This document shows positions 18,574-26,270 of a DNA stretch of 35,036 nucleotides, one piece after another. The translations under genes and the position numbers were made by a program. A model generated the notes under the pieces. The model was not told where the DNA came from, searched no databases, and saw only the letters and a list, made by a program, of their open reading frames with translations. Source of the stretch: Actinotignum schaalii (GTDB lineage Bacteria; Actinomycetota; Actinomycetes; Actinomycetales; Actinomycetaceae); the NCBI RefSeq assembly GCF_028864145.1, contig NZ_JARBHJ010000030.1, positions 1 through 35,036 on the forward strand, written 5' to 3'. How positions within the stretch are numbered: the first letter of the stretch is position 1; each line of letters opens with the position of its first letter.

Positions 18574-19869
18574 TTGATTAAGGCTTTCGCAGCTGCTTTC
18601 CGCACCCCGGATCTGCGCCGCAAGTTGCTTTTCACCATGATGATTATGGTGATTTACCGCTTGGGCAGCTTCATCCCGGCTCCGTTCGTGAGCCTGAGTA
18701 ATATTCGGGAGTGCACCACGCAGCAGTCGGGCGCGCAGGATCTCATCGATATGCTCAACCTGTTCTCAGGCGGTGCGATGATGCAGCTCTCCGTTTTCGC
18801 CCTGGGAATTATGCCCTATATTACGGCCTCGATTATTGTGCAGCTGCTGCGCGTGGTCATTCCGCGTTTCCAGGAACTGCATAAGCAAGGCCAGTCGGGT
18901 ACCGCGAAGCTGACGGAATACACCCGCTACCTCACCATTGGGCTGGGCCTGCTCCAGTCCTCGGTCGTGGTAGCCACCGCGAACTTCACGTTGTTTGCCG
19001 GGTGTAAAGAACCGGTCATTCCGAATGCCACCTGGTGGACTTACACCATGACCATCCTCGCCATGACAGCCGGTACCGGCCTGATCATGTGGATGGCTGA
19101 ACTCATCACCGAACGCGGGGTGGGCAACGGTATGTCCATCCTCATCTTCACCGGTATTTGCGCCGGCTTCCCCTCGATGATGGGTCAGATCTACGCCGGG
19201 CACGGCATTGGCACTCTCCTCATCGTCATCGTGGTCTTCGCGCTTATCACCTTGGTTGTTACCTTTGTGGAGCAGTCCCAGCGCCGCATCCCGGTCCAGT
19301 ACGCCAAGCGCGTGATCGGCCGGCGTACCTACGGCGGGTCCACCACCTACCTGCCCATTAAGATCAATATGGCGAATGTTATCCCGGTGATCTTCGCTTC
19401 CTCGATCCTCATGCTCCCCACCATGATCTCCACTTTCGGAAATCAGAATTCGTCCTGGGTGGTCTGGATCCAGCGCAACTTCCAGCACAACGGCTGGGCC
19501 TATATTCTCACCTACGCGCTTCTCACTTTCGCTTTCACCTTCTTCTACACCTCCATCGCTTTCGATACGGACGAAGTCGCGGACAATATGAAGAAATACG
19601 GTGGCTTCATTCCGAATGTGCGCGCCGGCAAACCCACCGCGGATTACCTCCACTTCGTCTCTAATCGCCTCACCTGGGTGGGCGCCACCTACCTCACCAT
19701 TGTGGCCCTCATCCCGCTGCTGCTCTTCAGCGCGCTCGGCATCGTACAGTCCGGCTTCGGCGGCACCTCCATCATGATTCTGGTGGGTGTGGGCCTCCAG
19801 ACTGTGAAGGACATCAACGCCCAGCTCCAGCAGCGCCACTACGAAGGCTTCCTCGGCGGTATCCGCTAA
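18574..19869 (+). CDS. secY: Preprotein translocase subunit SecY
   Basis: SecY is the membrane channel of the general secretion pathway, working with SecE, SecG and SecA. The 431-residue product has the usual ten hydrophobic segments, the FRTPDLRRKLLFT N-terminus, the plug region near residues 55-75 and the cytosolic loop QRRIPVQYAKR. The start is TTG 18574 preceded by AGGAGG (18564-18569), supported by family alignment. Unlike in the common spc arrangement, it is cut off from rplO by a terminator and heads a secY-adk-map transcript. Confidence 0.96.
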   Translation: MIKAFAAAFRTPDLRRKLLFTMMIMVIYRLGSFIPAPFVSLSNIRECTTQQSGAQDLIDMLNLFSGGAMMQLSVFALGIMPYITASIIVQLLRVVIPRFQELHKQGQSGTAKLTEYTRYLTIGLGLLQSSVVVATANFTLFAGCKEPVIPNATWWTYTMTILAMTAGTGLIMWMAELITERGVGNGMSILIFTGICAGFPSMMGQIYAGHGIGTLLIVIVVFALITLVVTFVEQSQRRIPVQYAKRVIGRRTYGGSTTYLPIKINMANVIPVIFASSILMLPTMISTFGNQNSSWVVWIQRNFQHNGWAYILTYALLTFAFTFFYTSIAFDTDEVADNMKKYGGFIPNVRAGKPTADYLHFVSNRLTWVGATYLTIVALIPLLLFSALGIVQSGFGGTSIMILVGVGLQTVKDINAQLQQRHYEGFLGGIR

Positions 19870-19941
19870 CGCGGCCTCGCCCCCTCTTCCCAGCGGGGCG
19901 CGGGCGCGCTCCGCACCGATAAACACAGAAAGGTGCCACTC

Positions 19942-20517
19942 ATGTCTGTACGTTTGATTTTGGTTGGCCCCCCGGGCGCGGGCAAAGGCACCCAGGCGGC
20001 CGGCATTGCGGAGCGTTACGGCATCCCGGCTATTTCCACCGGTGATCTTTTCCGCGCGCACGCGAAGGCCCAGGATGAATTGGGGCGGCTGGCTGCCTCC
20101 TACTCGGAAAAGGGCGAACTCGTCCCTGATTCCGTTACGAACCAGATGGTGGAGGAGCGCCTGGGTGAAGCCGATGCGGCTACTGGTTTCCTCCTGGATG
20201 GCTACCCGCGCAACCTCGACCAGGTAAGCGCCCTCGACGCCATGCTCGGTGAGAAGAACGTGGATGTTGTTGTGGAGCTCCAGGCCGACGACGACGTTGT
20301 GGTCCAGCGCCTCCTCGGACGCGCCCAGGAGCAGGGCCGCGCCGATGATACGGAGGAGGTTATCCGCCACCGTATCGAGGTCTATCACGCGACCACCAAG
20401 CCGATTATTGATGCATACGCCGGTCGCGGGCTCGTGGTTTCCGTGAACGGCTTGGGCACCGTGGAGGAAGTTGCGGCCGCAATTGATGACGCGCTACGCG
20501 ATTTCCTGGGCCGGTAG
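19942..20517 (+). CDS. adk: Adenylate kinase
   Basis: This enzyme interconverts ATP + AMP and two ADP. From ATG 19942 (ribosome site GAAAGG 8 bases upstream) the product is 191 residues. It has the P-loop GPPGAGKGT at 8-16, STGDLFR in the AMP site, and DGYPRN. The LID is the short, zinc-free form, as is normal in Actinomycetota. A GTG at 19933 in the same frame is less likely. It is followed 8 bases later by map. Confidence 0.95.
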   Translation: MSVRLILVGPPGAGKGTQAAGIAERYGIPAISTGDLFRAHAKAQDELGRLAASYSEKGELVPDSVTNQMVEERLGEADAATGFLLDGYPRNLDQVSALDAMLGEKNVDVVVELQADDDVVVQRLLGRAQEQGRADDTEEVIRHRIEVYHATTKPIIDAYAGRGLVVSVNGLGTVEEVAAAIDDALRDFLGR

Positions 20518-20525
20518 GCATAGCG

Positions 20526-21350
20526 ATGATTAATCTTCGCAGCGAGGCGGATATTCTGGGCATGCGCCAGGCTGCGCTCGTGGTGCGCGCGATTCATGAT
20601 GACTTGCGCACCCACGTACGCGCCGGGATGTCGACGGCGCAGCTCGATCAGCGCGCCAAGGCCGTCTTGGAGGCCCACGGGGCCGTCTCGAATTTTTACG
20701 GGTATTACGATTACCCGGCCCAGACTTGCATCTCGGTGAATAACACCGTAGTGCACGGTATCCCCAGCGAAGAGGAAATCCTGGCGCCGGGGGACCTGGT
20801 CTCCTTTGACTGCGGGGCGCTCCTCAACGGCTGGAATGGGGATTCCTGCTTTTCCGTCGTTCTCCCGGGTGGGGATGAGAAGAAGATGGCCGCCCGCCAG
20901 CGTCTCTCGGATATTACGGAAGAATCCATGTGGGTGGGTATCGCCGCGATGGCCACCGGGAAATTCGTTTCCGATATCGGGGCAGCCATTGACGATTTCG
21001 TGGTAGCCCAAGATCCCGAACCGGGCATCGTGGAAGAATTCACCGGGCACGGGATCGGGCGGGCTATGCACGAAGATCCCACGGTTTTCAATTACCGGAC
21101 TCGCGGGCGCGGGCCCCGTCTCAAGGCGGGAATGGTGCTGTGCATCGAACCGATTCTTACCGCTGGATCCCAGGAGAACATCACCCTGGCTGATGGCTGG
21201 ACGGTGAAAACCGCGGACGGTAAGGATGCCTGCCACTGGGAAAGCCAAATCGCTAAGCATGCCGGAGGTATCTGGGTGCTCAACGAGCCCGATGGGGGAG
21301 CGGCCCGCCTCGCAAAGTACGGAGTGGTTCCGGTTCCCCTCGGGGACTAG
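20526..21350 (+). CDS. map: Methionine aminopeptidase, type I
   Basis: This enzyme removes the initiator methionine from nascent proteins. The 274-residue product has the pita-bread fold ligands D95, D106, H175 (in GHGIG), E208 (in CIEP) and E239, plus H78 in VVHGIP. The segment around the last ligand reads HWESQIA where the family usually has a His-Thr after the Glu. The ligand itself is kept, so activity is expected. It is the third gene after secY and adk and is ended by the terminator at 21436. Confidence 0.94.
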   Translation: MINLRSEADILGMRQAALVVRAIHDDLRTHVRAGMSTAQLDQRAKAVLEAHGAVSNFYGYYDYPAQTCISVNNTVVHGIPSEEEILAPGDLVSFDCGALLNGWNGDSCFSVVLPGGDEKKMAARQRLSDITEESMWVGIAAMATGKFVSDIGAAIDDFVVAQDPEPGIVEEFTGHGIGRAMHEDPTVFNYRTRGRGPRLKAGMVLCIEPILTAGSQENITLADGWTVKTADGKDACHWESQIAKHAGGIWVLNEPDGGAARLAKYGVVPVPLGD

Positions 21351-21435
21351 GCGGCTGCGCCGTCGTACTACAACCGCACCGCGAGAAGACGGTACCCGCG
21401 CGCTCTCCACGCTACACGTGACCCATAACATCGCT

Positions 21436-21460
21436 GCCGCCCCTTACATAGGGGCGGCTT
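21436..21460 (+). terminator. Terminator-like hairpin after map
   Basis: A perfect 8-bp GC stem GCCGCCCC/GGGGCGGC (21436-21443 with 21451-21458) has loop TTACATA and only two T residues after it. It probably ends the secY-adk-map transcript despite the weak T-tract. Confidence 0.55.
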
Positions 21461-21568
21461 CGTGCAGTAGTATTGAACGTCGGTGCCGTGTGCCCGTATG
21501 GCGCACGCTTGCGCACCGATTTTGATGTCCCGCACAATCCGGTGCGGGCAACACTGTTAGCGAGGAAC
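21461..21568 (+). promoter_or_regulatory. infA leader
   Basis: This is the stretch between the map terminator and infA. It contains a hairpin CCCGCAC/GTGCGGG (21529-21535 with 21542-21548) just before the ribosome site GCGAGGA. A promoter must lie here or slightly upstream, but no hexamer pair is convincing. Confidence 0.35.
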
Positions 21569-21790
21569 ATGGCGAAGAAAGACGGCGTCATCGAAGTTGA
21601 AGGTAGCGTGATCGAAGCGCTGCCCAACGCGATGTTCAAGGTCGAGCTGGAAAACGGGCATGAAGTTCTGGCCCATATTTCCGGCAAAATGCGTCAGCAC
21701 TACATTCGTATCCTGCCCGAGGATCGGGTGGTTGTAGAGCTCACGCCCTATGACCTGAACCGCGGGCGGATTGTCTACCGCTACAAGTGA
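21569..21790 (+). CDS. infA: Translation initiation factor IF-1
   Basis: IF-1 is a small OB-fold protein that occupies the 30S A site during initiation. From ATG 21569 the product is 73 residues, [20 protein letters not shown] through GRIVYRYK, the exact family length. Upstream in-frame codons are not family-like, and CGAGGA supplies the ribosome site, so this start is firm. It leads infA-rpmJ-rpsM-rpsK. Confidence 0.97.
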   Translation: MAKKDGVIEVEGSVIEALPNAMFKVELENGHEVLAHISGKMRQHYIRILPEDRVVVELTPYDLNRGRIVYRYK

Positions 21791-21809
21791 TCAACAAGGA
21801 AAGTTATTC

Positions 21810-21926
21810 ATGAAGGTCAAGCCGAGCGTTAAGCGCATTTGCGATAACTGCAAGGTCATTCGGCGCCACGGTCGCGTCATGGTGATCTGCAGCTCGAATC
21901 CGCGCCATAAGCAGCGTCAGGGCTAA
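21810..21926 (+). CDS. rpmJ: 50S ribosomal protein L36
   Basis: L36 is the smallest 50S protein. The product is 38 residues with zinc ligands C11, C14, C27 and a histidine at 33, so it is the zinc-binding form. Actinomycetota relatives are usually 37 residues; here the C-terminal segment reads [12 protein letters not shown], one residue longer between the third Cys and the His. AAGGAAAG precedes the ATG. Confidence 0.95.
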   Translation: MKVKPSVKRICDNCKVIRRHGRVMVICSSNPRHKQRQG

Positions 21927-21963
21927 AGCCCCGTTGCACCAGCACTGTTAGCCGCAAGGCAAC

Positions 21964-21983
21964 CCCCGGTCCGGAGGCCGGGG
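21964..21983 (+). other. Hairpin between rpmJ and rpsM
   Basis: An 8-bp stem with a CGGA loop (CCCCGGTC with GGCCGGGG) lies 38 bases after the rpmJ stop. No T-tract follows, so read-through into rpsM is expected. Confidence 0.4.
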
Positions 21984-22052
21984 CTCACGGAATAGAGACC
22001 CGTGGGAACATCAGTGCCCGATACCTCCGGCATAACTAAGGGAGCTAAGAAA

Positions 22053-22427
22053 TTGGCACGTCTCTCCGGCGTTGATCTCCCCCGCGAAAAGCGGATTGAG
22101 ATCGCGCTTACTTACATTTTTGGCATTGGACGCACCCGCGCCCACGAGACCCTCGCCGCTACCGGGGTGAACCCGGATACCCGCGTGCGTGATCTCACTG
22201 AAGACGATCTGGTGAAACTCAAGAACCATATCGACGAGAACTACAAGGTTGAAGGCGACCTGCGCCGCGAAGTCCAGGCCGATATTCGCCGCAAGATCGA
22301 AATCGGTTCGTACCAGGGCCTGCGTCACCGTCGCGGCCTGCCCGTGCACGGGCAGCGCACCAAGACCAATGCGCGCACCCGCAAGGGCCCCAAGCGCACC
22401 GTGGCCGGTAAGAAGAAGGCCAAGTAG
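22053..22427 (+). CDS. rpsM: 30S ribosomal protein S13
   Basis: S13 in the 30S head contacts the P-site tRNA and 50S bridges. The start is set at TTG 22053, because the family N-terminus [14 protein letters not shown] begins there and AAGGGAG lies 7 bases upstream. A GTG at 22002 would add 17 residues without family support. The 124-residue product ends in the basic [18 protein letters not shown] tail. Confidence 0.93.
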   Translation: MARLSGVDLPREKRIEIALTYIFGIGRTRAHETLAATGVNPDTRVRDLTEDDLVKLKNHIDENYKVEGDLRREVQADIRRKIEIGSYQGLRHRRGLPVHGQRTKTNARTRKGPKRTVAGKKKAK

Positions 22428-22456
22428 GCTTCGTCGTAGTTCAGGAGAAATAGATT

Positions 22457-22867
22457 ATGGCTCGTCAGACTCGTTCTGCTAACGCCGGTGCACGCCGTCC
22501 GCGTCGCAATCAGCGTCGTAATGTCACCGTGGGTCAGGCCCACATTAAGTCCACCTTCAATAACACCATCGTGTCCATCACCGATCCCACCGGTGCGGTT
22601 ATTGCTTCCGCTTCCTCCGGGATGGTTGGCTTCAAGGGCTCGCGTAAGTCGACTCCCTACGCCGCGCAGCTCGCCGCGGAAAACGCCGCGCGTCAGGCCA
22701 TGGAACAGGGCATGAAGAAGGTTGATGTGTTTGTCAAGGGTCCGGGTTCCGGGCGCGAAACCGCGATCCGTTCCCTAACCGCCTCCGGGCTGGAAGTCAC
22801 CTCCATTTCCGATGTGACTCCGCAGGCCTTCAACGGGTGCCGTCCGCCCAAGCGCCGTCGCGTCTAG
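22457..22867 (+). CDS. rpsK: 30S ribosomal protein S11
   Basis: S11 lies on the platform by the mRNA exit. The 136-residue product has the basic Arg/Asn-rich N-terminus, [16 protein letters not shown], and the C-terminal [18 protein letters not shown] signature. It follows rpsM by 29 bases with an AGGAGA ribosome site. In many bacteria rpsD follows here; in this window rpoA comes next. Confidence 0.97.
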   Translation: MARQTRSANAGARRPRRNQRRNVTVGQAHIKSTFNNTIVSITDPTGAVIASASSGMVGFKGSRKSTPYAAQLAAENAARQAMEQGMKKVDVFVKGPGSGRETAIRSLTASGLEVTSISDVTPQAFNGCRPPKRRRV

Positions 22868-23055
22868 TAGCGGCGCGGTGCGTTGCGGCGTCGCCTTTTA
22901 GGTACGACGCCGGCGCAGAGGCCACGGCCTCTGCGGCACCCCTCCCAGGGCACGGGCTTTGACAGGAAAAGCCGCGCCCGCACCTCGCGGACAGACAGAG
23001 TTTCGCGAGGGTACGCAAACCTCATATAGCGGTTGTTTGCGGAAAGGAAAGAATC
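22868..23055 (+). promoter_or_regulatory. rpoA leader region
   Basis: The region holds a stem CGGCGTCG/CGACGCCG (22886-22893 with 22905-22912) and a strong stem GCAGAGGC/GCCTCTGC with loop CACG (22915-22934). It also holds a perfect -35 TTGACA at 22959-22964 without a good -10 at 17 bases, and a CCTCGCG/CGCGAGG stem (about 22983-23010). TATAGC at 23025 is a possible -10. This suggests independent control of rpoA-rplQ. Confidence 0.4.
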
Positions 23056-24057
23056 GTGCTCATTGCACAACGTCCCGTTCTGAGTGAAGAGAAGATCTCC
23101 GAATTCCGGTCCCGGTTCGTCCTCGAACCGCTCGAACCCGGATTTGGGTACACACTGGGTAATTCCCTGCGTCGTACCCTGCTGTCCTCCATCCCCGGTG
23201 CTGCGGTCACCTCGATCCGCATCGACGGGGTGCTCCATGAGTTCTCCACTATTCCCGGTGTGAAGGAAGATGTTGCGGAAATCATCCTCAACCTCAAGGA
23301 ACTTGTTGTCTCCTCGGATAACGACGAACCCGTCCTCATGTACCTGCGTAAGACCGGCCCGGGCGAAGTGACCGCGGCGGATATCACTCCGCCGGCGGGT
23401 GTGGAAATTCTCAACCAGGATCTCCATATCGCCACCCTCAATGACAAGGGCAAGCTCGAAATCGACCTTACGGTTGAACGCGGGCGCGGCTACGTTTCCG
23501 CGGCTCTCAACAAGGGCGATAACGATGAGATCGGCCGCATTCCGATTGACTCGATCTACTCGCCGGTGCTCAAGGTCTCCTACAAGGTGGAAGCCACCCG
23601 TGTGGAACAGCGCACCGACTTTGATCGCCTCGTGGTTGATGTGGAAACCAAGGAATCGACGACCCCTCGGGACGCTCTCGCCTCTGCCGGCAAGACCCTC
23701 GTGGAGCTCTTCGGCCTGGCCGTGGATCTCAATGACGAAGCCGAAGGTATCGAAATTGGTCCGGCACCGGTGACCGAGCAGCGCTCCTCGGATCTGCAGC
23801 GTCCGATCACCATCCTCAATCTGCCCGCACGTTCTCAGAACTGCCTGCAGCGCGAAGGTATCCATACCATTGGGGAACTGGTGCAGCGTTCGGAAGCCGA
23901 TCTGCTCGATATTCGCAACTTCGGGGCGAAGTCCATCGATGATGTCAAGGATGAACTGGCGAAGATGGACCTGAGCCTCAAGGATTCCGGATCGAGCTTC
24001 CTCGGTGGCGGATTCGATGACTACGGGATGCAGTTCAGCGACGATTCTCAGGCCTGA
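23056..24057 (+). CDS. rpoA: DNA-directed RNA polymerase alpha subunit
   Basis: Alpha dimerises to scaffold RNA polymerase, and its C-terminal domain touches UP elements and activators. The 333-residue product has the N-terminal assembly domain (with [14 protein letters not shown] near 35-48), a linker near 230-250 and the C-terminal domain. R259, N262, C263, G290, K292 and S293 correspond to the E. coli DNA-contact residues. GTG 23056 follows GGAAAGGAAAG. An acidic Gly/Asp-rich tail closes the protein. Confidence 0.97.
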   Translation: MLIAQRPVLSEEKISEFRSRFVLEPLEPGFGYTLGNSLRRTLLSSIPGAAVTSIRIDGVLHEFSTIPGVKEDVAEIILNLKELVVSSDNDEPVLMYLRKTGPGEVTAADITPPAGVEILNQDLHIATLNDKGKLEIDLTVERGRGYVSAALNKGDNDEIGRIPIDSIYSPVLKVSYKVEATRVEQRTDFDRLVVDVETKESTTPRDALASAGKTLVELFGLAVDLNDEAEGIEIGPAPVTEQRSSDLQRPITILNLPARSQNCLQREGIHTIGELVQRSEADLLDIRNFGAKSIDDVKDELAKMDLSLKDSGSSFLGGGFDDYGMQFSDDSQA

Positions 24058-24089
24058 GCAGCCACATAATTTTACTAGGAGAGTAGACA

Positions 24090-24668
24090 ATGCCTAAGCC
24101 CACCAAGGGTCCGCGCCTCGGCGGCAGCCCCGCCCACCAGCGCAAGATTCTTGCCAACCTGTGCAAGGAACTTATTCATCACACGTCGATTAAGACCACC
24201 GAAGCGAAGGCTCGCGCGGTACGTCCCCATATCGAAAAGCTCATCACGAAGGCGAAGAAGGGGGACACCCACAATCGCCGCCTAGCACTCAAGGTGCTCG
24301 GCGATCGTGAAACCGCCTACATTCTCTTCGAGGAACTCGCCCCGCTGTTCGCGGAACGCGAGGGCGGCTACACCCGCATCACCAAGGTGGGTAACCGCCG
24401 CGGTGATAACACCCCGATGGCCGTTATTTCGCTGGTGACCGAGAAGGTTTCCCCGAAGCAGGCGGTTGTTAAGGAAGCGGAAAAGGCCGCCGAGCGTGCC
24501 GCCGCTGCGGAAGAAGCCGAAGCTGCTGAATCGGCAGAATCTGCGGAGAGCGCCGAATCGGCCGAAAGCGCGGAGTCCGCTGAATCCGCCGAAAGCGCGG
24601 AGTCGGCAGAGTCGGCCGCCAGCGCGGATGAAGCTGCGGAAGCGGAGAAGGCTGAAGAAGCTAAGTAA
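24090..24668 (+). CDS. rplQ: 50S ribosomal protein L17 with long acidic repeat tail
   Basis: L17 lies near the tunnel exit. The core, about residues 1-125, is ordinary, with [20 protein letters not shown] and the [17 protein letters not shown] segment. The remaining residues form an Ala/Glu/Ser tail in which a three-residue Ser-Ala-Glu unit repeats about ten times, encoded by roughly 9-bp DNA repeats at about 24530-24620. Acidic L17 tails occur in Actinomycetota, but this one is very regular and could vary in length between strains. It ends the rpoA transcript. Confidence 0.95.
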   Translation: MPKPTKGPRLGGSPAHQRKILANLCKELIHHTSIKTTEAKARAVRPHIEKLITKAKKGDTHNRRLALKVLGDRETAYILFEELAPLFAEREGGYTRITKVGNRRGDNTPMAVISLVTEKVSPKQAVVKEAEKAAERAAAAEEAEAAESAESAESAESAESAESAESAESAESAESAASADEAAEAEKAEEAK

Positions 24669-24734
24669 GCTAGAGAAGCGCCTGCGGTTGGTTCGGTTGC
24701 TTGACTAACCGGGCTGCCGGGAAGCTTGAGAGAA

Positions 24735-24768
24735 GGGCTTCGGAAACGCGAGTTTCCGGAGCCCTTTT
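24735..24768 (+). terminator. Intrinsic terminator after rplQ
   Basis: A 13-bp stem with one G-T pair (24735-24747 with 24752-24764) is capped by a GCGA tetraloop and followed by TTTT. It closes the rpoA-rplQ transcript. Confidence 0.88.
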
Positions 24769-24772
24769 CGCT

Positions 24773-24897
24773 GCCCGCAGGATGCGGGGCTACTGTTGGC
24801 TAGGGGATGCGGGGCTATTGTTGCCCGCAGGACACGGGGCTACTGTTGCCCGCAGGACACGGGGCTACTGTTGCCCGCAGGACGCGCGGCTACTGTT
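24773..24897. repeat. 25-bp tandem repeat array, five units
   Basis: Five head-to-tail units of 25 bp begin directly after the rplQ terminator at 24773, 24798, 24823, 24848 and 24873. Units 3 and 4 are identical; the shared core is GGGGCTACTGTT. The second unit is the most diverged. There are no spacers, so this is not a CRISPR array. An open frame crosses it but has no ribosome site and no family resemblance. Confidence 0.9.
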
Positions 24898-25123
24898 GGG
24901 CGCGGCCGCGGGCACTGGCGTGGGCGGGGGTAATAGGCAAAAGCGGGTTCCATGGCGGCGTGTCCTTGGCTTGTATCCGGCCCTGAACCGCATGAACCGC
25001 GCCCGGAAACAAAGTGCGAGGGAGAGCACCGTTTCGGGGCGATTTCGTGTTCCTTACGCGCATCCTGCGGGAGGAGATGTCCCGGATTCGCACTGTGCCT
25101 GGCCGGGCCGCCTCGCCGGCCGG
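24898..25123. other. Gene-free stretch between the tandem array and the hairpin element
   Basis: Together with the array before it and the hairpin element after it, this makes a roughly 600-base gap between rplQ and the PpgK-like gene. No credible coding region, RNA gene or promoter was recognised in this part. Confidence 0.5.
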
Positions 25124-25216
25124 GGTAGGGTGTTTTTCTGAGACGTACTGCGGATGTCGTACATGCGAAGTACAGCTCGGAAAACAGATACCACCTCCCC
25201 AGGGGTTGGTGTGACT
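25124..25216. repeat. Intergenic hairpin element, copy A
   Basis: This is one of two related elements of about 90 bp (copy B at 31773). It runs from GGTAGGG to GGTGTGACT. The centre (25145-25173) is a 13-position stem with two mismatches around a CGT loop. Outside it, TTTTCTGAG (25134-25142) pairs with CTCGGAAAA (25176-25184). It lies between convergent genes, about 60 bases beyond the stop of the minus-strand kinase gene. No T-tract is present in either direction. Confidence 0.8.
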
Positions 25217-25277
25217 ATTGAACTTCGTGAGGCCCATGAGGCTCTCATGGGAAGACCCCCGAGTTTGTCTATTTACC

Positions 25278-26270
25278 CTACTGTTCCGCGCGGGCTCGCT
25301 CGGAAGCTGCCACCAGATCCCAGGCACGTACCCCGCCGCTCATTCCGGCGGCATTCGGGATAAAGACCACCGAGCCGCTCAGGCGTTCGCGCACGCTCTC
25401 GGTGATGCGCGCTGCGTTGCCGCCCCCGAGGTAGAGGGTGTCCCAGCGGATGACCGGGTAGAGGGATTCAATAGCGCGGGCCACCTGCCGGCTCCACGCG
25501 GCATCACCCAAGCGGATGCGTTCAATTTCCCCGATCACGTCATCATAGGTGAGGCCCCAGCGCAGCGGGGCGTGCGAAAACTCCAGGTGCGGGGCCAGCA
25601 CCCCGTTATCAACAATGGCGTTGCCCAGGCCAGTTCCAAAAGTGAGGACCACTTCCAAGCCCCGGCCGGTCACGGTTGCGGCAGCAGCTACCTCGGCGTC
25701 GTTGAGCACCAGGGTGGGCCGGGAAAAACGCGCGGCGAGGGCAGCGCGAATATCCAGGCCGTTCCAGGCGGCTTCCATCTCAGGGTCGAGGCGGGTGTGC
25801 GGACCGGCGCGGCGAATGTAATGCGGGGTATACACCACAATGCCGTGGCGCAGCATCCCGGGCATGCCTACCGTGAGTCGCTCAAAATCAGCGCCCTCGG
25901 CGCGCAGCGCGGCGGCATCCGCGGCAATGATATTTTCCAGAGCTGCGGGGGAGAAGGGGTAGCGGACCGGGGTGCGCCGGGCCGGTCCGATCTGGGTGCC
26001 GGCAGCGTCCAGCAGCGCCGTTTTGATGCCGCCCCCGCCGCAATCTACCGCGAAGGTGCGCGGTCCGGAAACAGCGGCCGCGGTGGTGGCATTCGCGGTG
26101 TCCTCCGGGCTGGGTGCACTCGCGTACAGCGGTGCGGTGCCAAGTGGGAGGGCCGGCTCCTCGCTTTCGAGTACACGGCCTTCGGCTACGCGGCCCTCGG
26201 GCACGTGGCCTTCTGGCGCGCGGCTCTCGGGTATGCGGGAGGATGACTCGGCATGGGAAACTGGATCCAT
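25278..26270 (-). CDS. ROK-family kinase resembling polyphosphate glucokinase
   Basis: The protein resembles PpgK, which phosphorylates glucose with polyphosphate or ATP. With ATG 26270 (330 residues) the core starts at about residue 73. The phosphate-binding segment is DCGGGGIKTA where PpgK usually has DxGGSGIKG. The catalytic Asp is D191 in LNDAEVAA and the second phosphate motif is FGTGLGNA (211-218). The usual EFGH-type motif reads EFSH (230-233). As in PpgK, no zinc-binding cysteine cluster is present. The first 70 residues are low-complexity, include five-residue repeats and are probably dispensable or untranslated; GTG 26204 is another possible start. Substrate is uncertain. Confidence 0.7.
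   Translation of the reverse strand: MDPVSHAESSSRIPESRAPEGHVPEGRVAEGRVLESEEPALPLGTAPLYASAPSPEDTANATTAAAVSGPRTFAVDCGGGGIKTALLDAAGTQIGPARRTPVRYPFSPAALENIIAADAAALRAEGADFERLTVGMPGMLRHGIVVYTPHYIRRAGPHTRLDPEMEAAWNGLDIRAALAARFSRPTLVLNDAEVAAAATVTGRGLEVVLTFGTGLGNAIVDNGVLAPHLEFSHAPLRWGLTYDDVIGEIERIRLGDAAWSRQVARAIESLYPVIRWDTLYLGGGNAARITESVRERLSGSVVFIPNAAGMSGGVRAWDLVAASERARAEQ
26172..26238. repeat. 15-bp tandem repeat in the kinase N-terminal region
   Basis: Four degenerate 15-base units begin at 26172, 26187, 26202 and 26217, with a partial fifth. On the minus strand they encode repeats of the type PEGHV/PEGRV/AEGRV if the long start of the kinase is used. On the plus strand they lie just before truA. 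Confidence 0.8.

Noticed and set aside
18766-20388. Long open frame antisense to secY and adk
   Set aside because: It is a codon-bias shadow of two certain genes, has no ribosome site or family likeness, and its composition is His/Gly/Glu-rich as expected for a reverse frame.
24773-24897. CRISPR-like repeat array
   Set aside because: The 25-bp units are directly contiguous with no unique spacers, and no cas genes are near.
24701-25141. Open frame crossing the 25-bp tandem repeats
   Set aside because: The product only reflects the repeats and random sequence, and the frame starts before the rplQ terminator without a ribosome site.
25154-25363. Small peptides MSYxRST in both hairpin elements, on both strands
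   Set aside because: The similar peptides arise because the repeats are nearly palindromic; the frames diverge and lack ribosome sites.
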